DNA of 64,000 bases from Polaribacter sp. SA4-10 (GCF_002163835.1 NZ_CP019331.1:1456001-1520000); one strand, 5' to 3'; counted from the first letter of the stretch, positions 36,764 to 45,779 are shown. A program made the numbers and translations. The notes: a model not told the origin generated them from the letters alone.

Positions 36764-38050
36764 CTATAAAAATTTATCTACTATTTCTGATGAAAGAAAA
36801 TTCTTAACATCATATATTATTGCTTTTTCTTTTTTAAGTGATTGTAAATCTAATTCCTTAAATTCTTTATGGGCTACTGTTAAAACTATTGCATCAAATT
36901 TTTGATTTGGCAGTTTGTTTTCTGATAACAATAGGTATTCTTTCTTAACTTCTTTTGGGTTTGCATTGGGATCAAAAACGACAACATTTGCGCCATAGTC
37001 TTTAAGCTCGTTCACCACATCAACAGCCTTGGTATTTCTAACATCTGGACAGTTTTCTTTAAAAGTAATTCCTAGAACAAGAATATCTGCTCCTTTTACT
37101 TTTATATCTTTCTGAATCATCAGTTTAGCAACTTCTGAAGCCACATATTTCCCCATACTATCATTAACTCTTCTTCCAGATAAAATAATTTCTGGGTGAT
37201 ATCCAAATTCTTGCGCTTTTTGTGCCAAATAATAGGGATCAACACCAATACAATGTCCACCAACTAAACCGGGTTTAAAAGGAAGGAAATTCCATTTTGT
37301 ACCGGCTGCCTCTAAGACATCTTGTGTATTTATATCCATCAAATTAAAAATCTTAGCTAATTCATTTACAAAAGCGATATTGATATCTCTTTGCGAATTT
37401 TCAATAACTTTTGCTGCTTCAGCAACTTTTATTGTTGGCGCTAAATGTGTACCCGCTAAAATAACTGAATTATATAAAGCATCTACTTTTTTTCCAGTTT
37501 CTAGCGTTGAACCAGAGGTAACTTTTAAAATTTTTTCAACGGTATGTTTTTTATCTCCCGGATTAATTCTTTCTGGAGAATATCCTGCAAAAAAATGGTT
37601 ATTAAATTCCAGTCCAGAAACTTCTTCTAGCACCGGTACACAATCTTCTTCTGTTGCTCCTGGATAAACAGTAGACTCATAAATAACGATATCGCCTTTT
37701 TTTAAAACCGTTCCAATTGTTTCACTTGCATTAATTAAAGGCGTTAAAACAGGTCTATTGTTTTTATCAACTGGTGTTGGAACCGTAACGATATAATAAT
37801 TACAGTCTTTAATGTCATGTATTGATGAAGAGCAAAAAAGGCCATTATCATTAGAGTTACAACTTACTAAAACAGCATTTAGAACCTCTTCTTCAACTTC
37901 TAACGTTTTATCAACGCCAGATTTCAACTCAGAAACTCGTTTTTCATTTACATCAAAACCTACAACGGAATACTTAGTCGCAAATAACCTTGCCAATGGC
38001 AGCCCTACATACCCTAAACCTATAACTGCTATTTTTATTTGTTTATTCAT
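36764..38050 (-). CDS. tviB: UDP-N-acetylhexosamine 6-dehydrogenase (TviB/WbpO/WbpA type)
   Basis: A 428-residue nucleotide-sugar dehydrogenase: [18 protein letters not shown] at residues 7-24, [17 protein letters not shown] near 90, [16 protein letters not shown] near 122, [12 protein letters not shown] near 156 and the catalytic cysteine in [13 protein letters not shown] near 258. These match TviB/WbpO, which make UDP-GlcNAcA or UDP-GalNAcA. With the C4-epimerase at 38604 this is the Vi-antigen-type pair; with wbpB directly downstream, UDP-GlcNAcA can instead continue to a 3-keto/3-amino derivative. Its leader (38051-38167) holds the repeat array of cassette 2. Confidence 0.94.
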   Translation of the reverse strand: MNKQIKIAVIGLGYVGLPLARLFATKYSVVGFDVNEKRVSELKSGVDKTLEVEEEVLNAVLVSCNSNDNGLFCSSSIHDIKDCNYYIVTVPTPVDKNNRPVLTPLINASETIGTVLKKGDIVIYESTVYPGATEEDCVPVLEEVSGLEFNNHFFAGYSPERINPGDKKHTVEKILKVTSGSTLETGKKVDALYNSVILAGTHLAPTIKVAEAAKVIENSQRDINIAFVNELAKIFNLMDINTQDVLEAAGTKWNFLPFKPGLVGGHCIGVDPYYLAQKAQEFGYHPEIILSGRRVNDSMGKYVASEVAKLMIQKDIKVKGADILVLGITFKENCPDVRNTKAVDVVNELKDYGANVVVFDPNANPKEVKKEYLLLSENKLPNQKFDAIVLTVAHKEFKELDLQSLKKEKAIIYDVKNFLSSEIVDKFL

Positions 38051-38076
38051 TTTTTTTATACTTATACAGATTTTAA

Positions 38077-38165
38077 AGACTAAAACTAAGAAATAGACGA
38101 AGGCTTTGATTTGTCTTCGTTTTTGGCTTTAGTCTTCGTTTTTGTTTGTCTTAGTCTTATTGTCT
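38077..38165. repeat. Hexad-type repeat array (left flank of four-helix-bundle cassette 2)
   Basis: Degenerate 6-base units of the form YCTTWG or TTTTTG on the plus strand, preceded by a stretch in inverted orientation (AAGACTAAA at 38086-38094 region), so the segment can also fold as an imperfect hairpin. The core TTTTTGGCTTTAGTCTT (38120-38136) recurs with one mismatch in the right array, same orientation. It occupies the leader of tviB. Confidence 0.75.
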
Positions 38166-38167
38166 TT

Positions 38168-38523
38168 CTAATTATTTATTATTATTTTTCTTAAACTATA
38201 AATTATTTTCTGCAAACTAATACATTTATATATAATTCCATCAAGCTTATTTTTAGAAATATATTTTAGTCCAAAAGAAATTCTAACCTGTGTTTCTAAC
38301 TCAAAAACGGAACCCAAACTAATTTCTAAAAACCTTGCAAAATCTTTTTCTGAATTCCTAGATGCACCTCAGCTATATTTGAAGGTATAGATGTTGCTGA
38401 TCTTGTAATTTGAGAAGTTAATGAATACTTTTCATTTGAAGGAAAATCAGCAACTAACTTGTATATATCTTGTACCAGTTGCATACTATCAATCCAAATA
38501 TCATATTTTCTAAAATCTCTCAA
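38168..38523 (-). pseudogene. Four-helix-bundle protein (S23/IVS family), frameshifted copy
   Basis: Homologue of the gene at 32679: MRDFRKYDIWIDSMQLVQ, then FPSNEKYSLTSQITRSATSI and PSNIAE. At 38367-38368 the expected GAG GGT GCA (Glu-Gly-Ala) reads GAG GTG CA, one G short, so the ORF runs out of frame and stops at 38326. In the next frame the protein continues with ASRNSEKDFARFLEISLGSV and ends in IIYSLRKIIINN with a TAG at 38168-38170. The joined protein would be about 118 residues, the normal family length. A single-base loss implies recent inactivation (or a sequencing error in a short G run). Confidence 0.85.
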
Positions 38524-38526
38524 TAT

Positions 38527-38602
38527 TCCTTAGTTTTAGTCTTTGCCTTAGTTTTTGTGTTTTTTTTTGGCTTTAGCCTTAGTCTTGGTCTTTGTCTTAG
38601 TT
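38527..38602. repeat. Hexad-type repeat array (right flank of cassette 2)
   Basis: About twelve degenerate 6-base units of the form TCTTTG, CCTTAG, TCTTAG or TTTTTG on the plus strand, with one 7-base step, filling the space between the start of the four-helix-bundle copy and the stop codon of the 4-epimerase gene. The core TTTTTGGCTTTAGCCTT (38564-38580) is the partner of 38120-38136. Confidence 0.8.
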
Positions 38603-38603
38603 A

Positions 38604-39593
38604 TTAAAGATTTTCCCAATACCATTTTACGGACTCCTTCAGTCCTTTTTGTAACGAAAATTTAGGGTTATAACTTAAAAACTGTTTTGCTTTTTGGGTA
38701 TCTGCATGAGAATGAGGTATATCTCCAACTCTATTTTCGCCATATTTAATGGCTATTTCAGCAATAGTTTTATCAAATTCTGAAAGATATTTTTTCAAAA
38801 AGCCTACTAAATCATTCAACGTATTTCTATCACCAAAAGCGACATTATAGACTGTGTTTAATGCTTCTTTATTGTGTGTTACTAAACTCAATAAATTAGC
38901 CTGAATTACATTGTCAATATATGTGAAATCTCTTGAATAAGAACCATCTCCGTTTATCACAGGTGATTCTCCTCTCATTAACTGACTAACAAATTTGGGA
39001 ATTACCGCTGCATAAGCACCATTTGGGTCTTGCTTTCTACCAAAAACATTAAAATATCGAAGTCCTATCGTTTCCAAACCATAGGTTTTAGAAAAAACAT
39101 CTGCGTATAATTCGTTCACATACTTAGTAACTGCATAGGGAGACAAAGGCTTTCCAATAACGTCTTCTACTTTTGGCATTGACTTTGAATCACCATAGGT
39201 TGAAGAACTTGCAGCATAAACAAAACGTTTAACGCTATTATCTCTAGATGCCACTAACATGTTTAAAAAACCCCCAACATTTACATTGTTTGATGTAATA
39301 GGGTCTTTTATAGATCGTGGAACAGAACCTAAAGCCGCTTGATGCAAAACATAATCTACCCCTTTAGTTGCTTTGATGCAATCATTTAAATTCCTAATAT
39401 CTCCTTCAATTAATACAAACTTTGGATTCTCTAAAAAGGTAGAAATATTCTCTCTTTTACCTGTTGAAAAATTGTCTAGACAAACAACTGTATTATTCTT
39501 ACTTAATAACGCTTCACACAGATTAGAACCAATAAATCCTGCTCCTCCTGTTACCACTATTTTTTTTCCAGACAAGTCAATATTCATCAACAA
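38604..39593 (-). CDS. tviC: UDP-N-acetylglucosamine 4-epimerase (WbpP/TviC type)
   Basis: A 329-residue SDR epimerase: VVTGGAGFIGSNLCEALL near residue 13, the N-terminal extension typical of WbpP, LHQAALGSVPRSI near 85, AASSSTYGDS near 125 and the catalytic YAVTKYVNELYA near 152, with LRYFNVFGRKQDPNGAYAAV near 175-194. WbpP/TviC interconvert UDP-GlcNAc(A) and UDP-GalNAc(A). It is the first gene of the polysaccharide locus in the direction of transcription. A Met two codons further in (39587) is an equally possible start. No convincing promoter is visible in 39594-39664. Confidence 0.92.
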   Translation of the reverse strand: MLMNIDLSGKKIVVTGGAGFIGSNLCEALLSKNNTVVCLDNFSTGKRENISTFLENPKFVLIEGDIRNLNDCIKATKGVDYVLHQAALGSVPRSIKDPITSNNVNVGGFLNMLVASRDNSVKRFVYAASSSTYGDSKSMPKVEDVIGKPLSPYAVTKYVNELYADVFSKTYGLETIGLRYFNVFGRKQDPNGAYAAVIPKFVSQLMRGESPVINGDGSYSRDFTYIDNVIQANLLSLVTHNKEALNTVYNVAFGDRNTLNDLVGFLKKYLSEFDKTIAEIAIKYGENRVGDIPHSHADTQKAKQFLSYNPKFSLQKGLKESVKWYWENL

Positions 39594-39664
39594 AAATTTA
39601 ATTTATTTTTCGGATACGAATGTACAAAAAATGTTTTTATTCTACTCCTTTAGAGAATAGTCTA

Positions 39665-39700
39665 AAACAAAAAAATCCTTCACAAATTGTGAAGGATTTT
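39665..39700 (-). terminator. Intrinsic terminator downstream of tRNA-Val
   Basis: A 12-bp perfect stem (39672-39683 with 39689-39700), 5-base loop, followed on the minus strand by a T-rich run. It ends transcription of the tRNA just before the polysaccharide locus. Confidence 0.85.
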
Positions 39701-39704
39701 ACTT

Positions 39705-39782
39705 TGGTGGGCAATGAGGGATTCGAACCCCCGACCCTCTCGGTGTAAACGAGATGCTCTGAACCAACTGAGCTAATTGCCC
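39705..39782 (-). tRNA. tRNA-Val (anticodon UAC)
   Basis: Full cloverleaf on the minus strand: acceptor GGGCAAT pairing with ATTGCCC, D arm GCTC...GAGC, anticodon stem TCTCG/CGAGA around the loop TTTACAC (anticodon TAC), T arm with TTCGAAT, and an encoded CCA end (39705-39707). It is a potential integration or recombination point bordering the polysaccharide locus, but no att duplication was seen. Confidence 0.97.
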
Positions 39783-39792
39783 TTAGCGGGTG

Positions 39793-39823
39793 CAAATATA
39801 ACAGCCTTTTTTAATTAACCAAA
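39793..39823 (-). promoter_or_regulatory. Promoter of tRNA-Val
   Basis: On the minus strand TTTG (complement of 39820-39823), a 19-base spacer and TATATTTG (complement of 39793-39800). Exact fit to the Bacteroidota consensus, about 10 bases before the mature tRNA 5' end. Confidence 0.75.
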
Positions 39824-39841
39824 GAAAAAACAAAATTATTT

Positions 39842-41050
39842 TTAAATTATTTCTGCAACAACAAAAGTACTTCCTCCAACATAAATTATATCTTGCTGAT
39901 TTGCATTGCCTAAAGCCTGTTTATACGCTTTTTTTACAGATGAATATTTTTTTCCTTTTAAATCAAAAACGAATGCCTTTTCATATAAAATTTGCTCAGA
40001 CATCCCTCTAGGAATGTTTGGTTTGCAAAAATAGTAGATTGCTTCCTTTGGAAATAGCGGTAAAACCTCTTCTAATTTCTTATCAGAAACTACACCTAAA
40101 ACAATGTGTAGTTTTTTATACTTTTCTTTTTTCAGTTGATTTAAAACAATATTTAATCCTTCTTTATTATGAGCTGTATCACAAATTACTTTTGGATTTT
40201 CTTGTAAAATCTGCCACCTTCCTTTTAGCGTTGTATTTTCTACAACAGCTAAAAATCCCTCTGAAATATTTTTATCTGAAACCTGAAAACCTTTTAGTTG
40301 TTTTATTGCTGCAAATGCAGTTTTTGAATTCTTCTTTTGATACGCTCCCAACAAATCTGTTTTGTACACTTTTTCATCATCCGAAGCAAAGAAAATTTCA
40401 GAATTCCTTTCTTTCGCTTTTTCTAAAAAAACATGCTTAACCTCAACTTGCTCTTCACCAATAATAACTGGAATATTCTCTTTTATAATACCTGCTTTTT
40501 CAAATGCAATTTCCGGTAAAGTTTCGCCAAGAAACTGCGTATGATCTAAACCTATATTTGTAATTACAACAACCTCTGGATTTATAATATTTGTAGAATC
40601 TAATCGTCCTCCTAAACCAACTTCAATAATAGCAATATCAACCTTTTCATCAGCAAAGTAATCAAAAGCCATTCCCACCGTCATTTCAAAAAAAGACAGT
40701 TTTTGTTGCTCTAAAAAATCTTTATGTTGTTTTATAAAAGAAGTAACTTTTCTTTTAGGAATTTCATTTCCATTAACTCTAATTCTCTCTGTAAAACTCT
40801 TTAAATGTGGTGACGTGTATAAACCAACTTTATACCCAGCTTCTTGCAAAATTGAAGCCAACATATGGCTTGTAGAGCCTTTGCCATTCGTTCCTCCTAC
40901 ATGAATTGATTTAAACCGATTCTCAGGAAATTTCAACTCCTTTGAAAAAGCTACTATATTTGTTAAATCTTTTTTGAATGCGGTCTTACCTTCCCTTTGA
41001 TACATAGGTAATTTCGCAAACATCCAGTCTAATGTTTGTTGATAATTCAT
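39842..41050 (-). CDS. folC: Bifunctional folylpolyglutamate synthase / dihydrofolate synthase
   Basis: A 402-residue ATP-dependent Mur-ligase-like enzyme: IHVGGTNGKGSTSHMLASIL near residues 46-65 is the FolC P-loop, followed by YTSPHLKSFTERIRVNG near 80, IIEVGLGGRLDSTNI near 140 (metal/ATP residues) and ICDTAHNKEGL near 298. It adds glutamate to dihydropteroate and folates. Length is standard. It lies 17 bases after the tonB-like gene; a TATTTTTG element (complement of 41054-41061) overlaps the end of that gene but lacks a well-spaced -33 box. Confidence 0.96.
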   Translation of the reverse strand: MNYQQTLDWMFAKLPMYQREGKTAFKKDLTNIVAFSKELKFPENRFKSIHVGGTNGKGSTSHMLASILQEAGYKVGLYTSPHLKSFTERIRVNGNEIPKRKVTSFIKQHKDFLEQQKLSFFEMTVGMAFDYFADEKVDIAIIEVGLGGRLDSTNIINPEVVVITNIGLDHTQFLGETLPEIAFEKAGIIKENIPVIIGEEQVEVKHVFLEKAKERNSEIFFASDDEKVYKTDLLGAYQKKNSKTAFAAIKQLKGFQVSDKNISEGFLAVVENTTLKGRWQILQENPKVICDTAHNKEGLNIVLNQLKKEKYKKLHIVLGVVSDKKLEEVLPLFPKEAIYYFCKPNIPRGMSEQILYEKAFVFDLKGKKYSSVKKAYKQALGNANQQDIIYVGGSTFVVAEII

Positions 41051-41067
41051 ACTGCAAAAATACGTGA

Positions 41068-41898
41068 TTATTTAGACAAAGAAAACTTATAAATGATAGT
41101 TCCCATTTGTTTTGTTGGCGCATTTTTATCTGCATTCCACTTGGTTTTTAAAGCAGCCTCTTTTGCAGGTTTTAATAGACAAGCAGCTGTATTTGTAGAA
41201 CCTTTTACACCTGGAATTGCACTAATTACTTTTCCGTTTTTATCAACCTGAATGCGCACAACAACAGTTCCTTCTTCTTGACAATCTGGCCGTTCTATTG
41301 GTTTTGATAAAGCTTTTCTTCCTGCAAGGTTATAATTTCCATCAGAACCACTTCCTGTGTTTCCATAATATTTAGAAGAATTTGCATCTCCTTTTTCTTC
41401 TCCTTTTACTCCAGCCTCTTTAGTATCTCCTTCTCCTTTTCGATTTCCATCAGCAGCATTGCCATTTAACAAATTATTTAAAGCGTCTTGTGTTTCTTTT
41501 GATGGTTTAGGTTTTGGTTTTTTCTTTGGAATTTCTTTTTTAACAACCTCTTTTACAGGTTCTTTTTTTACTTCTTTAACTTTCTCAACAACAGGAACAT
41601 TCTTCACTGTTTCATCTGTTATAATTTCTTCTTCAATGATTTCTTTTGGAATTTCTTTTACTTCTTCTTCAACAACTTCTTGTCTCTCAATTACTTTTGG
41701 AGTTGAAATTTTCTTTGTTTTCTCAACAGGTTCTCCACTACCCACTTCTGAAGTTCCAAAATTTATTGCCAACCCGTATTCTTCTGGAGGATCTAAATAG
41801 TGCATTCCATAATTGAAAATTCCGAATACCAGAAGCATCAGAATAACAACTGTAATTACAGCCGATTTACGTTTATGTTTGGTGTCTAAAACAGGCAT
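41068..41898 (-). CDS. tonB: TonB-family energy transducer
   Basis: A 276-residue protein with one N-terminal membrane helix (about residues 14-33), a long Lys/Glu/Pro/Val-rich periplasmic stretch (about 55-135, for example EVVKKEIPKKKPKPKPSKE), a Gly/Asn-rich linker and a C-terminal TonB-like domain: RPDCQEEGTVVVRIQVDKNG near 195 and KTKWNADKNAP near 250. It passes energy from the ExbB/ExbD motor to outer-membrane receptors. exbD (1-base gap) and exbB follow upstream in the same operon, so the three form a complete system. Confidence 0.9.
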   Translation of the reverse strand: MPVLDTKHKRKSAVITVVILMLLVFGIFNYGMHYLDPPEEYGLAINFGTSEVGSGEPVEKTKKISTPKVIERQEVVEEEVKEIPKEIIEEEIITDETVKNVPVVEKVKEVKKEPVKEVVKKEIPKKKPKPKPSKETQDALNNLLNGNAADGNRKGEGDTKEAGVKGEEKGDANSSKYYGNTGSGSDGNYNLAGRKALSKPIERPDCQEEGTVVVRIQVDKNGKVISAIPGVKGSTNTAACLLKPAKEAALKTKWNADKNAPTKQMGTIIYKFSLSK

Positions 41899-41899
41899 T

Positions 41900-42295
41900 T
41901 TATTTTCCGCCTTTTACAGCTAAAATCATTTTTAATTTATTCTTATTTGCAATATCAATCACTTTCATAACATTTTTATAAGGAGCATCTTTATGTCCCC
42001 TAATAATAATTGTTTTCTTTTTATCGATACCCACTTTTCTTAAAATCTCACTTTCTAATTTTGATGAACTCACCTTTGTTTTATCAATATAAAACAATGA
42101 TTTACTCGTAATTGTTACTGCAACAGACTTATTATTCTCCGTCTTCCCTCCTGCTTTTGGCAACAAAACATCAATTGCACTTACGGTTACCAAAGTTGAT
42201 GTAAGCATAAAAAAGATCAACAATAAGAAAACAATATCTGTCATTGACGACATATTGAAAGAGGGGTCTACTTTATTTCTTCCGCGTAAATTCAT
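41900..42295 (-). CDS. exbD: ExbD/TolR-family biopolymer transport protein
   Basis: A 131-residue protein with a short cytoplasmic N-terminus, one membrane helix near residues 18-40 containing MTDIVFLLLIFFML (the conserved Asp that carries protons), and a periplasmic C-terminal domain with TIIIRGHKDAPYKNVMKVID. It forms the proton-driven motor with ExbB. One base from exbB and one from tonB, so co-translated. Confidence 0.94.
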   Translation of the reverse strand: MNLRGRNKVDPSFNMSSMTDIVFLLLIFFMLTSTLVTVSAIDVLLPKAGGKTENNKSVAVTITSKSLFYIDKTKVSSSKLESEILRKVGIDKKKTIIIRGHKDAPYKNVMKVIDIANKNKLKMILAVKGGK

Positions 42296-42296
42296 T

Positions 42297-42986
42297 TTAA
42301 ACTGGCTCGTTTAATAAATCTAAAAACTCTACAGATTTTGCTTCCATTTGATATACAACTTTATCTGTTCTTACCACCAAATGATTATACGTAACATAAG
42401 CGATAATACCTACAATTAAGCCTCCAACTGTTGTTGTCATTGCTGTATACAAACCATCAGAAAGTAACTTAATATCTATTTGTCCTCCTGCATTTGCTAT
42501 TTCATGAATGGCAATTATCATTCCAATTACAGTTCCTAAAAAACCAATCATTGGTGCTGCTCCTGCAATTGTTGCTAAAACACTTACGTTTTTTTCTAAT
42601 TGATACACCTCTAACTTACCTGCAGTTTCAATTGCAGTATTTATATCTTCTAAAGGCTTTCCTATTCTAGAAATTCCTTTACCAATTAACCTTGCTGTTG
42701 GTGTATCTGTAGAATTACATAATTCTTTAGCAGACTCTAACTTACCGTTAGAAACATAATCTTTAATCTGATTCATAAAGTTTTTATCAACTTTAGAAGC
42801 AGATTTTATGGCAAAAAATCGTTCGAAATAAATATACAATGCTACTGCCAATAAAACAAAAAGTAGCGCAATAATGATTTGCCCTCCTAAACCTCCATCC
42901 ATAATTAATTTATAGATAGAAAGTGTTTTTTCTTCTGAAGCAACTGCCTCCAAAAGTTCTTTATTCTCTTGAAAAAATGATATCAT
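42297..42986 (-). CDS. exbB: ExbB/TolQ/MotA-family proton channel protein
   Basis: A 229-residue inner-membrane protein with three membrane helices: about residues 36-55, a pair near 135-160 with IAGAAPMIGFLGTVIGMI, and a third near 180-205 with YTAMTTTVGGLIVGIIAY. Between the first and second is the cytoplasmic part with DTPTARLIGKG. It builds the pentameric channel of the TonB motor. First gene of the exbB-exbD-tonB(-folC) operon; no promoter of the consensus form is evident in 42987-43073. Confidence 0.94.
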   Translation of the reverse strand: MISFFQENKELLEAVASEEKTLSIYKLIMDGGLGGQIIIALLFVLLAVALYIYFERFFAIKSASKVDKNFMNQIKDYVSNGKLESAKELCNSTDTPTARLIGKGISRIGKPLEDINTAIETAGKLEVYQLEKNVSVLATIAGAAPMIGFLGTVIGMIIAIHEIANAGGQIDIKLLSDGLYTAMTTTVGGLIVGIIAYVTYNHLVVRTDKVVYQMEAKSVEFLDLLNEPV

Positions 42987-43073
42987 TCAATTTTCTTTTT
43001 AAAGTTCTATTTAAATAACGACTATTCTTTTTTTAAATTGTTTCATAAAAAAGAATAACAGTTTCTGTATCTC

Positions 43074-43115
43074 AAAAAAAAAAATGCCATTCTGTATTTT
43101 TACAAAATGACATTT
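43074..43115 (-). terminator. Intrinsic terminator downstream of nhaD
   Basis: Stem of 15 bp with wobble pairs (43082-43096 with 43101-43115) followed on the minus strand by an uninterrupted run of T (complement of 43074-43081). Confidence 0.85.
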
Positions 43116-43136
43116 CTTTAAATTATTTAAAGATGG

Positions 43137-44531
43137 TTACACAAACATTCTTATGACTACGAACGCTGCTGAACCCACTAAAAACCCTATTAATGCTAAC
43201 CAAGATATTTTTTTAAAATACCAAAAGAAATCTATTTTCTCCATTCCCATTGCAACAACACCTGCAGCAGAACCTATAATTAACATAGACCCTCCAGTAC
43301 CCGCAGAAAACGCAATAAAATGCCATAAAGGATCATCTAAACCTTCAGAAAACATACCTAAACTTGCTGCTACTAATGGAACATTATCAATAACCGCAGA
43401 ACCGATACCTAATAAGATAACAACCAAATCTGAGACTACTGTTCCGTCTAACTCTGAGCCCATCAAAGGAATTCCTTGTTTTAAACTATCTGCGAAGTTG
43501 AATAAAATACCTAAAGATTCTAAAGCCGCAACTGCCATTAAAATACCTAAGAAAAATAAAATACTCGGCATTTCTATTTTAGATAATGAGGCGTGAACAG
43601 GACTGTGATTTGCATGTTCATCGGATTCTGCACTATTAAAATCTGTCATAGAAAACTTAGAACGACTATAAATTTCAGCAAAAGTTGCAACAACCGCCAG
43701 AGAAAGCATCATTCCCACATAAGGAGGCAAATGTGTTACTGTTTTAAATACAGGAACAAATAAAATTGATCCCAATCCTAAATACAACATTCTTCCACTA
43801 TGTTGGCTTTTTGGTTTTTCTACTTCATTCTCATCAAACTCAATATCTCCTTTAAATGCTGGTAAAAATGTTGCTAGAAAAGAAGGAACAATCATACATA
43901 GTAATGAGGGAATAAATAAGTAGGTAAATAACATTCCCGTACTTACTTTATCTCCAATCCAAAGCATTGTTGTAGTTACATCTCCAATTGGTGAAAAAGC
44001 GCCACCTGCATTTGCAGCTATAATAATTAAACCTGCAAACCAAATTCTATCTTCTTTTGCTTTAACAATTTTCTGTAAAATAGAAATTAATACAATTGTA
44101 GCCGTTAAGTTGTCTATAATTGCAGATAAAATAAAGGCCAATATAGAAAACATCCATAAAAGCTTCTTTTTACTTTTAAAGTTCACATATCCTTTAATAG
44201 TAGAAAAACCATCGAAATAATCTATGATTTCTACAATGGTCATTGCTCCTAAAAGGAACACTAAAATTTCAGCAGTTTTACCTAAATGATGTAATAAGGT
44301 TTCTTCTACCAAATGCAGTTTATCATCATGTGCTAAACCACCAAAACCATCTACTAAAGCGTGCTTACTGGAATCAAACCAAGTTGTAAAATTATCTACC
44401 CCAAGAGCAACCAAAGCCCAACATACAGCCATCATAATTAATGCTGGTATTAGTTTATCTAATTTTAAATTATGCTCTAAAGTAATGGCTAAATACCCCA
44501 TTACAAATACTATAATAATTACTGATTCCAT
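43137..44531 (-). CDS. nhaD: Na+/H+ antiporter, NhaD family
   Basis: A 464-residue polytopic membrane protein with about twelve helices. Diagnostic stretches are FLLGAMTIVEIIDYFDGF near residue 93, LSAIIDNLTATIVLISIL near 132 with the ion-binding Asp-Asn, ANAGGAFSPIGDVTTTMLW near 170 and the second SAVIDNVPLVAASLGMF near 375. NhaD proteins export sodium in exchange for protons and are common in marine bacteria. It starts 15 bases after the glutamate-type dehydrogenase gene and is probably co-transcribed with it. Confidence 0.94.
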   Translation of the reverse strand: MESVIIIVFVMGYLAITLEHNLKLDKLIPALIMMAVCWALVALGVDNFTTWFDSSKHALVDGFGGLAHDDKLHLVEETLLHHLGKTAEILVFLLGAMTIVEIIDYFDGFSTIKGYVNFKSKKKLLWMFSILAFILSAIIDNLTATIVLISILQKIVKAKEDRIWFAGLIIIAANAGGAFSPIGDVTTTMLWIGDKVSTGMLFTYLFIPSLLCMIVPSFLATFLPAFKGDIEFDENEVEKPKSQHSGRMLYLGLGSILFVPVFKTVTHLPPYVGMMLSLAVVATFAEIYSRSKFSMTDFNSAESDEHANHSPVHASLSKIEMPSILFFLGILMAVAALESLGILFNFADSLKQGIPLMGSELDGTVVSDLVVILLGIGSAVIDNVPLVAASLGMFSEGLDDPLWHFIAFSAGTGGSMLIIGSAAGVVAMGMEKIDFFWYFKKISWLALIGFLVGSAAFVVIRMFV

Positions 44532-44546
44532 ATTCTCTGATTTAGT

Positions 44547-45779
44547 TTATATCAATTGTTTAAGCGCTATTTCGAACGCAGTTGAACATATTTTTGTTTT
44601 TGACGCACTTTTTTTAAACGTTTTTTGCAATGCTTGTTTTATGATATTCGAGGTATCATCAAAGATTGCTTTATCTTGCATTGGTAGCGCAACTCTTGCC
44701 TCCATTAAATAGGCAAAAACTCGAGCAATACCACAGTTAGATATAAAATCTGGCAACAAACTTAAATGCGTATCTGTATGTTCCATGATCGGTCCAAAGA
44801 AAATTTCTTTGTCGGCAAAAGGAACATTTGCACCCGGCGAGATTACTTCTAGTCCAGAATCAATCATTTGCTGAACTTGATCCTTAGACACCAATCTTGA
44901 CGCCGCTGCAGGAACAAAAATTTCCGCTGGCAAACTCCATATTTTTTCATTAATATCTTCAAAAGGAATCATGCTTTCAGAAACGAGCTGGTTGCCGTCT
45001 TTTGCTAAGAACAAAGCAGTCATTTCTTCCACAGAAAACCCTTCTTCCTTAATTACACCGCCTTCTCTGTCTATAATTCCAACAACTTTAGCACCTAATT
45101 GCGTTAAATAATAAGCCGCAGCAGAACCCACATTTCCAAATCCTTGAACAATGGCTCTTTTTCCTTCAATTTTACCTCCGTAAATGTTATAATAATGTCT
45201 TACAGCTTCGGCAACACCGTAACCAGTTAACATATCTGCAACCGTATATTTTCTTGATAAATCAGGAGAAAACTGCTTGTCTTCTATTACTTTAATCACA
45301 CCTAAACGCAATTGCCCAATTCTATTTATTTTATCTGCTTCAGTTGGTTTAAAATGTCCGTTAAAAATACCTTCTTGTGGATGCCAAACACCACAATCTT
45401 CTGTAATCGGAATTACATCTTTATCTGCATCTACATTTAAATCTCCACCAGTACCATAATAATGTTTTAAAAGCGGTGTAACTGCTTTGTACCATCGCTC
45501 TAAAACCTGTCTTTTTCTTGGATCATTAGGGTCGAAATTAATACCCGATTTAGCACCTCCAATGGCAGGTCCTGAAACCGTAAACTTGACTTCCATTGTT
45601 TTTGCCAAAGACAGTACTTCATTCATGTCTAAACCTTTCCTCATTCTTGTTCCTCCACCAGCTGCACCGCCTCTTAATGAGTTTATTACGGTCCAACCCT
45701 CTGCTTCAGTTTCTTGATCTTTCCAGTGAAAAACAATCTCAGGTTGCTTATTTTCGTATTTTTTTAATAATTCTTTCAT
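44547..45779 (-). CDS. Glu/Leu/Phe/Val dehydrogenase
   Basis: A 410-residue NAD(P)-dependent amino acid dehydrogenase: RGGAAGGGTRMRKGLDMNEV near residues 34-53, the catalytic lysine region GPAIGGAKSGINFDP near 72, GTGGDLNVDADKD near 109, and the nucleotide-binding VQGFGNVGSAAAYYL near 208. Family members deaminate glutamate or branched-chain/aromatic amino acids to keto acids; the sequence does not decide the substrate, although the length fits the glutamate group. It has a strong promoter (45920-45950) and an unusually long leader of about 130 bases with a G+C-rich hairpin. Confidence 0.88.
   Translation of the reverse strand: MKELLKKYENKQPEIVFHWKDQETEAEGWTVINSLRGGAAGGGTRMRKGLDMNEVLSLAKTMEVKFTVSGPAIGGAKSGINFDPNDPRKRQVLERWYKAVTPLLKHYYGTGGDLNVDADKDVIPITEDCGVWHPQEGIFNGHFKPTEADKINRIGQLRLGVIKVIEDKQFSPDLSRKYTVADMLTGYGVAEAVRHYYNIYGGKIEGKRAIVQGFGNVGSAAAYYLTQLGAKVVGIIDREGGVIKEEGFSVEEMTALFLAKDGNQLVSESMIPFEDINEKIWSLPAEIFVPAAASRLVSKDQVQQMIDSGLEVISPGANVPFADKEIFFGPIMEHTDTHLSLLPDFISNCGIARVFAYLMEARVALPMQDKAIFDDTSNIIKQALQKTFKKSASKTKICSTAFEIALKQLI

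Noticed and set aside
39705..39782. tRNA-Val as the attachment site of an integrated island (the polysaccharide locus)
   Set aside because: No integrase gene and no second copy of the tRNA 3' end was seen at the other end of the locus.
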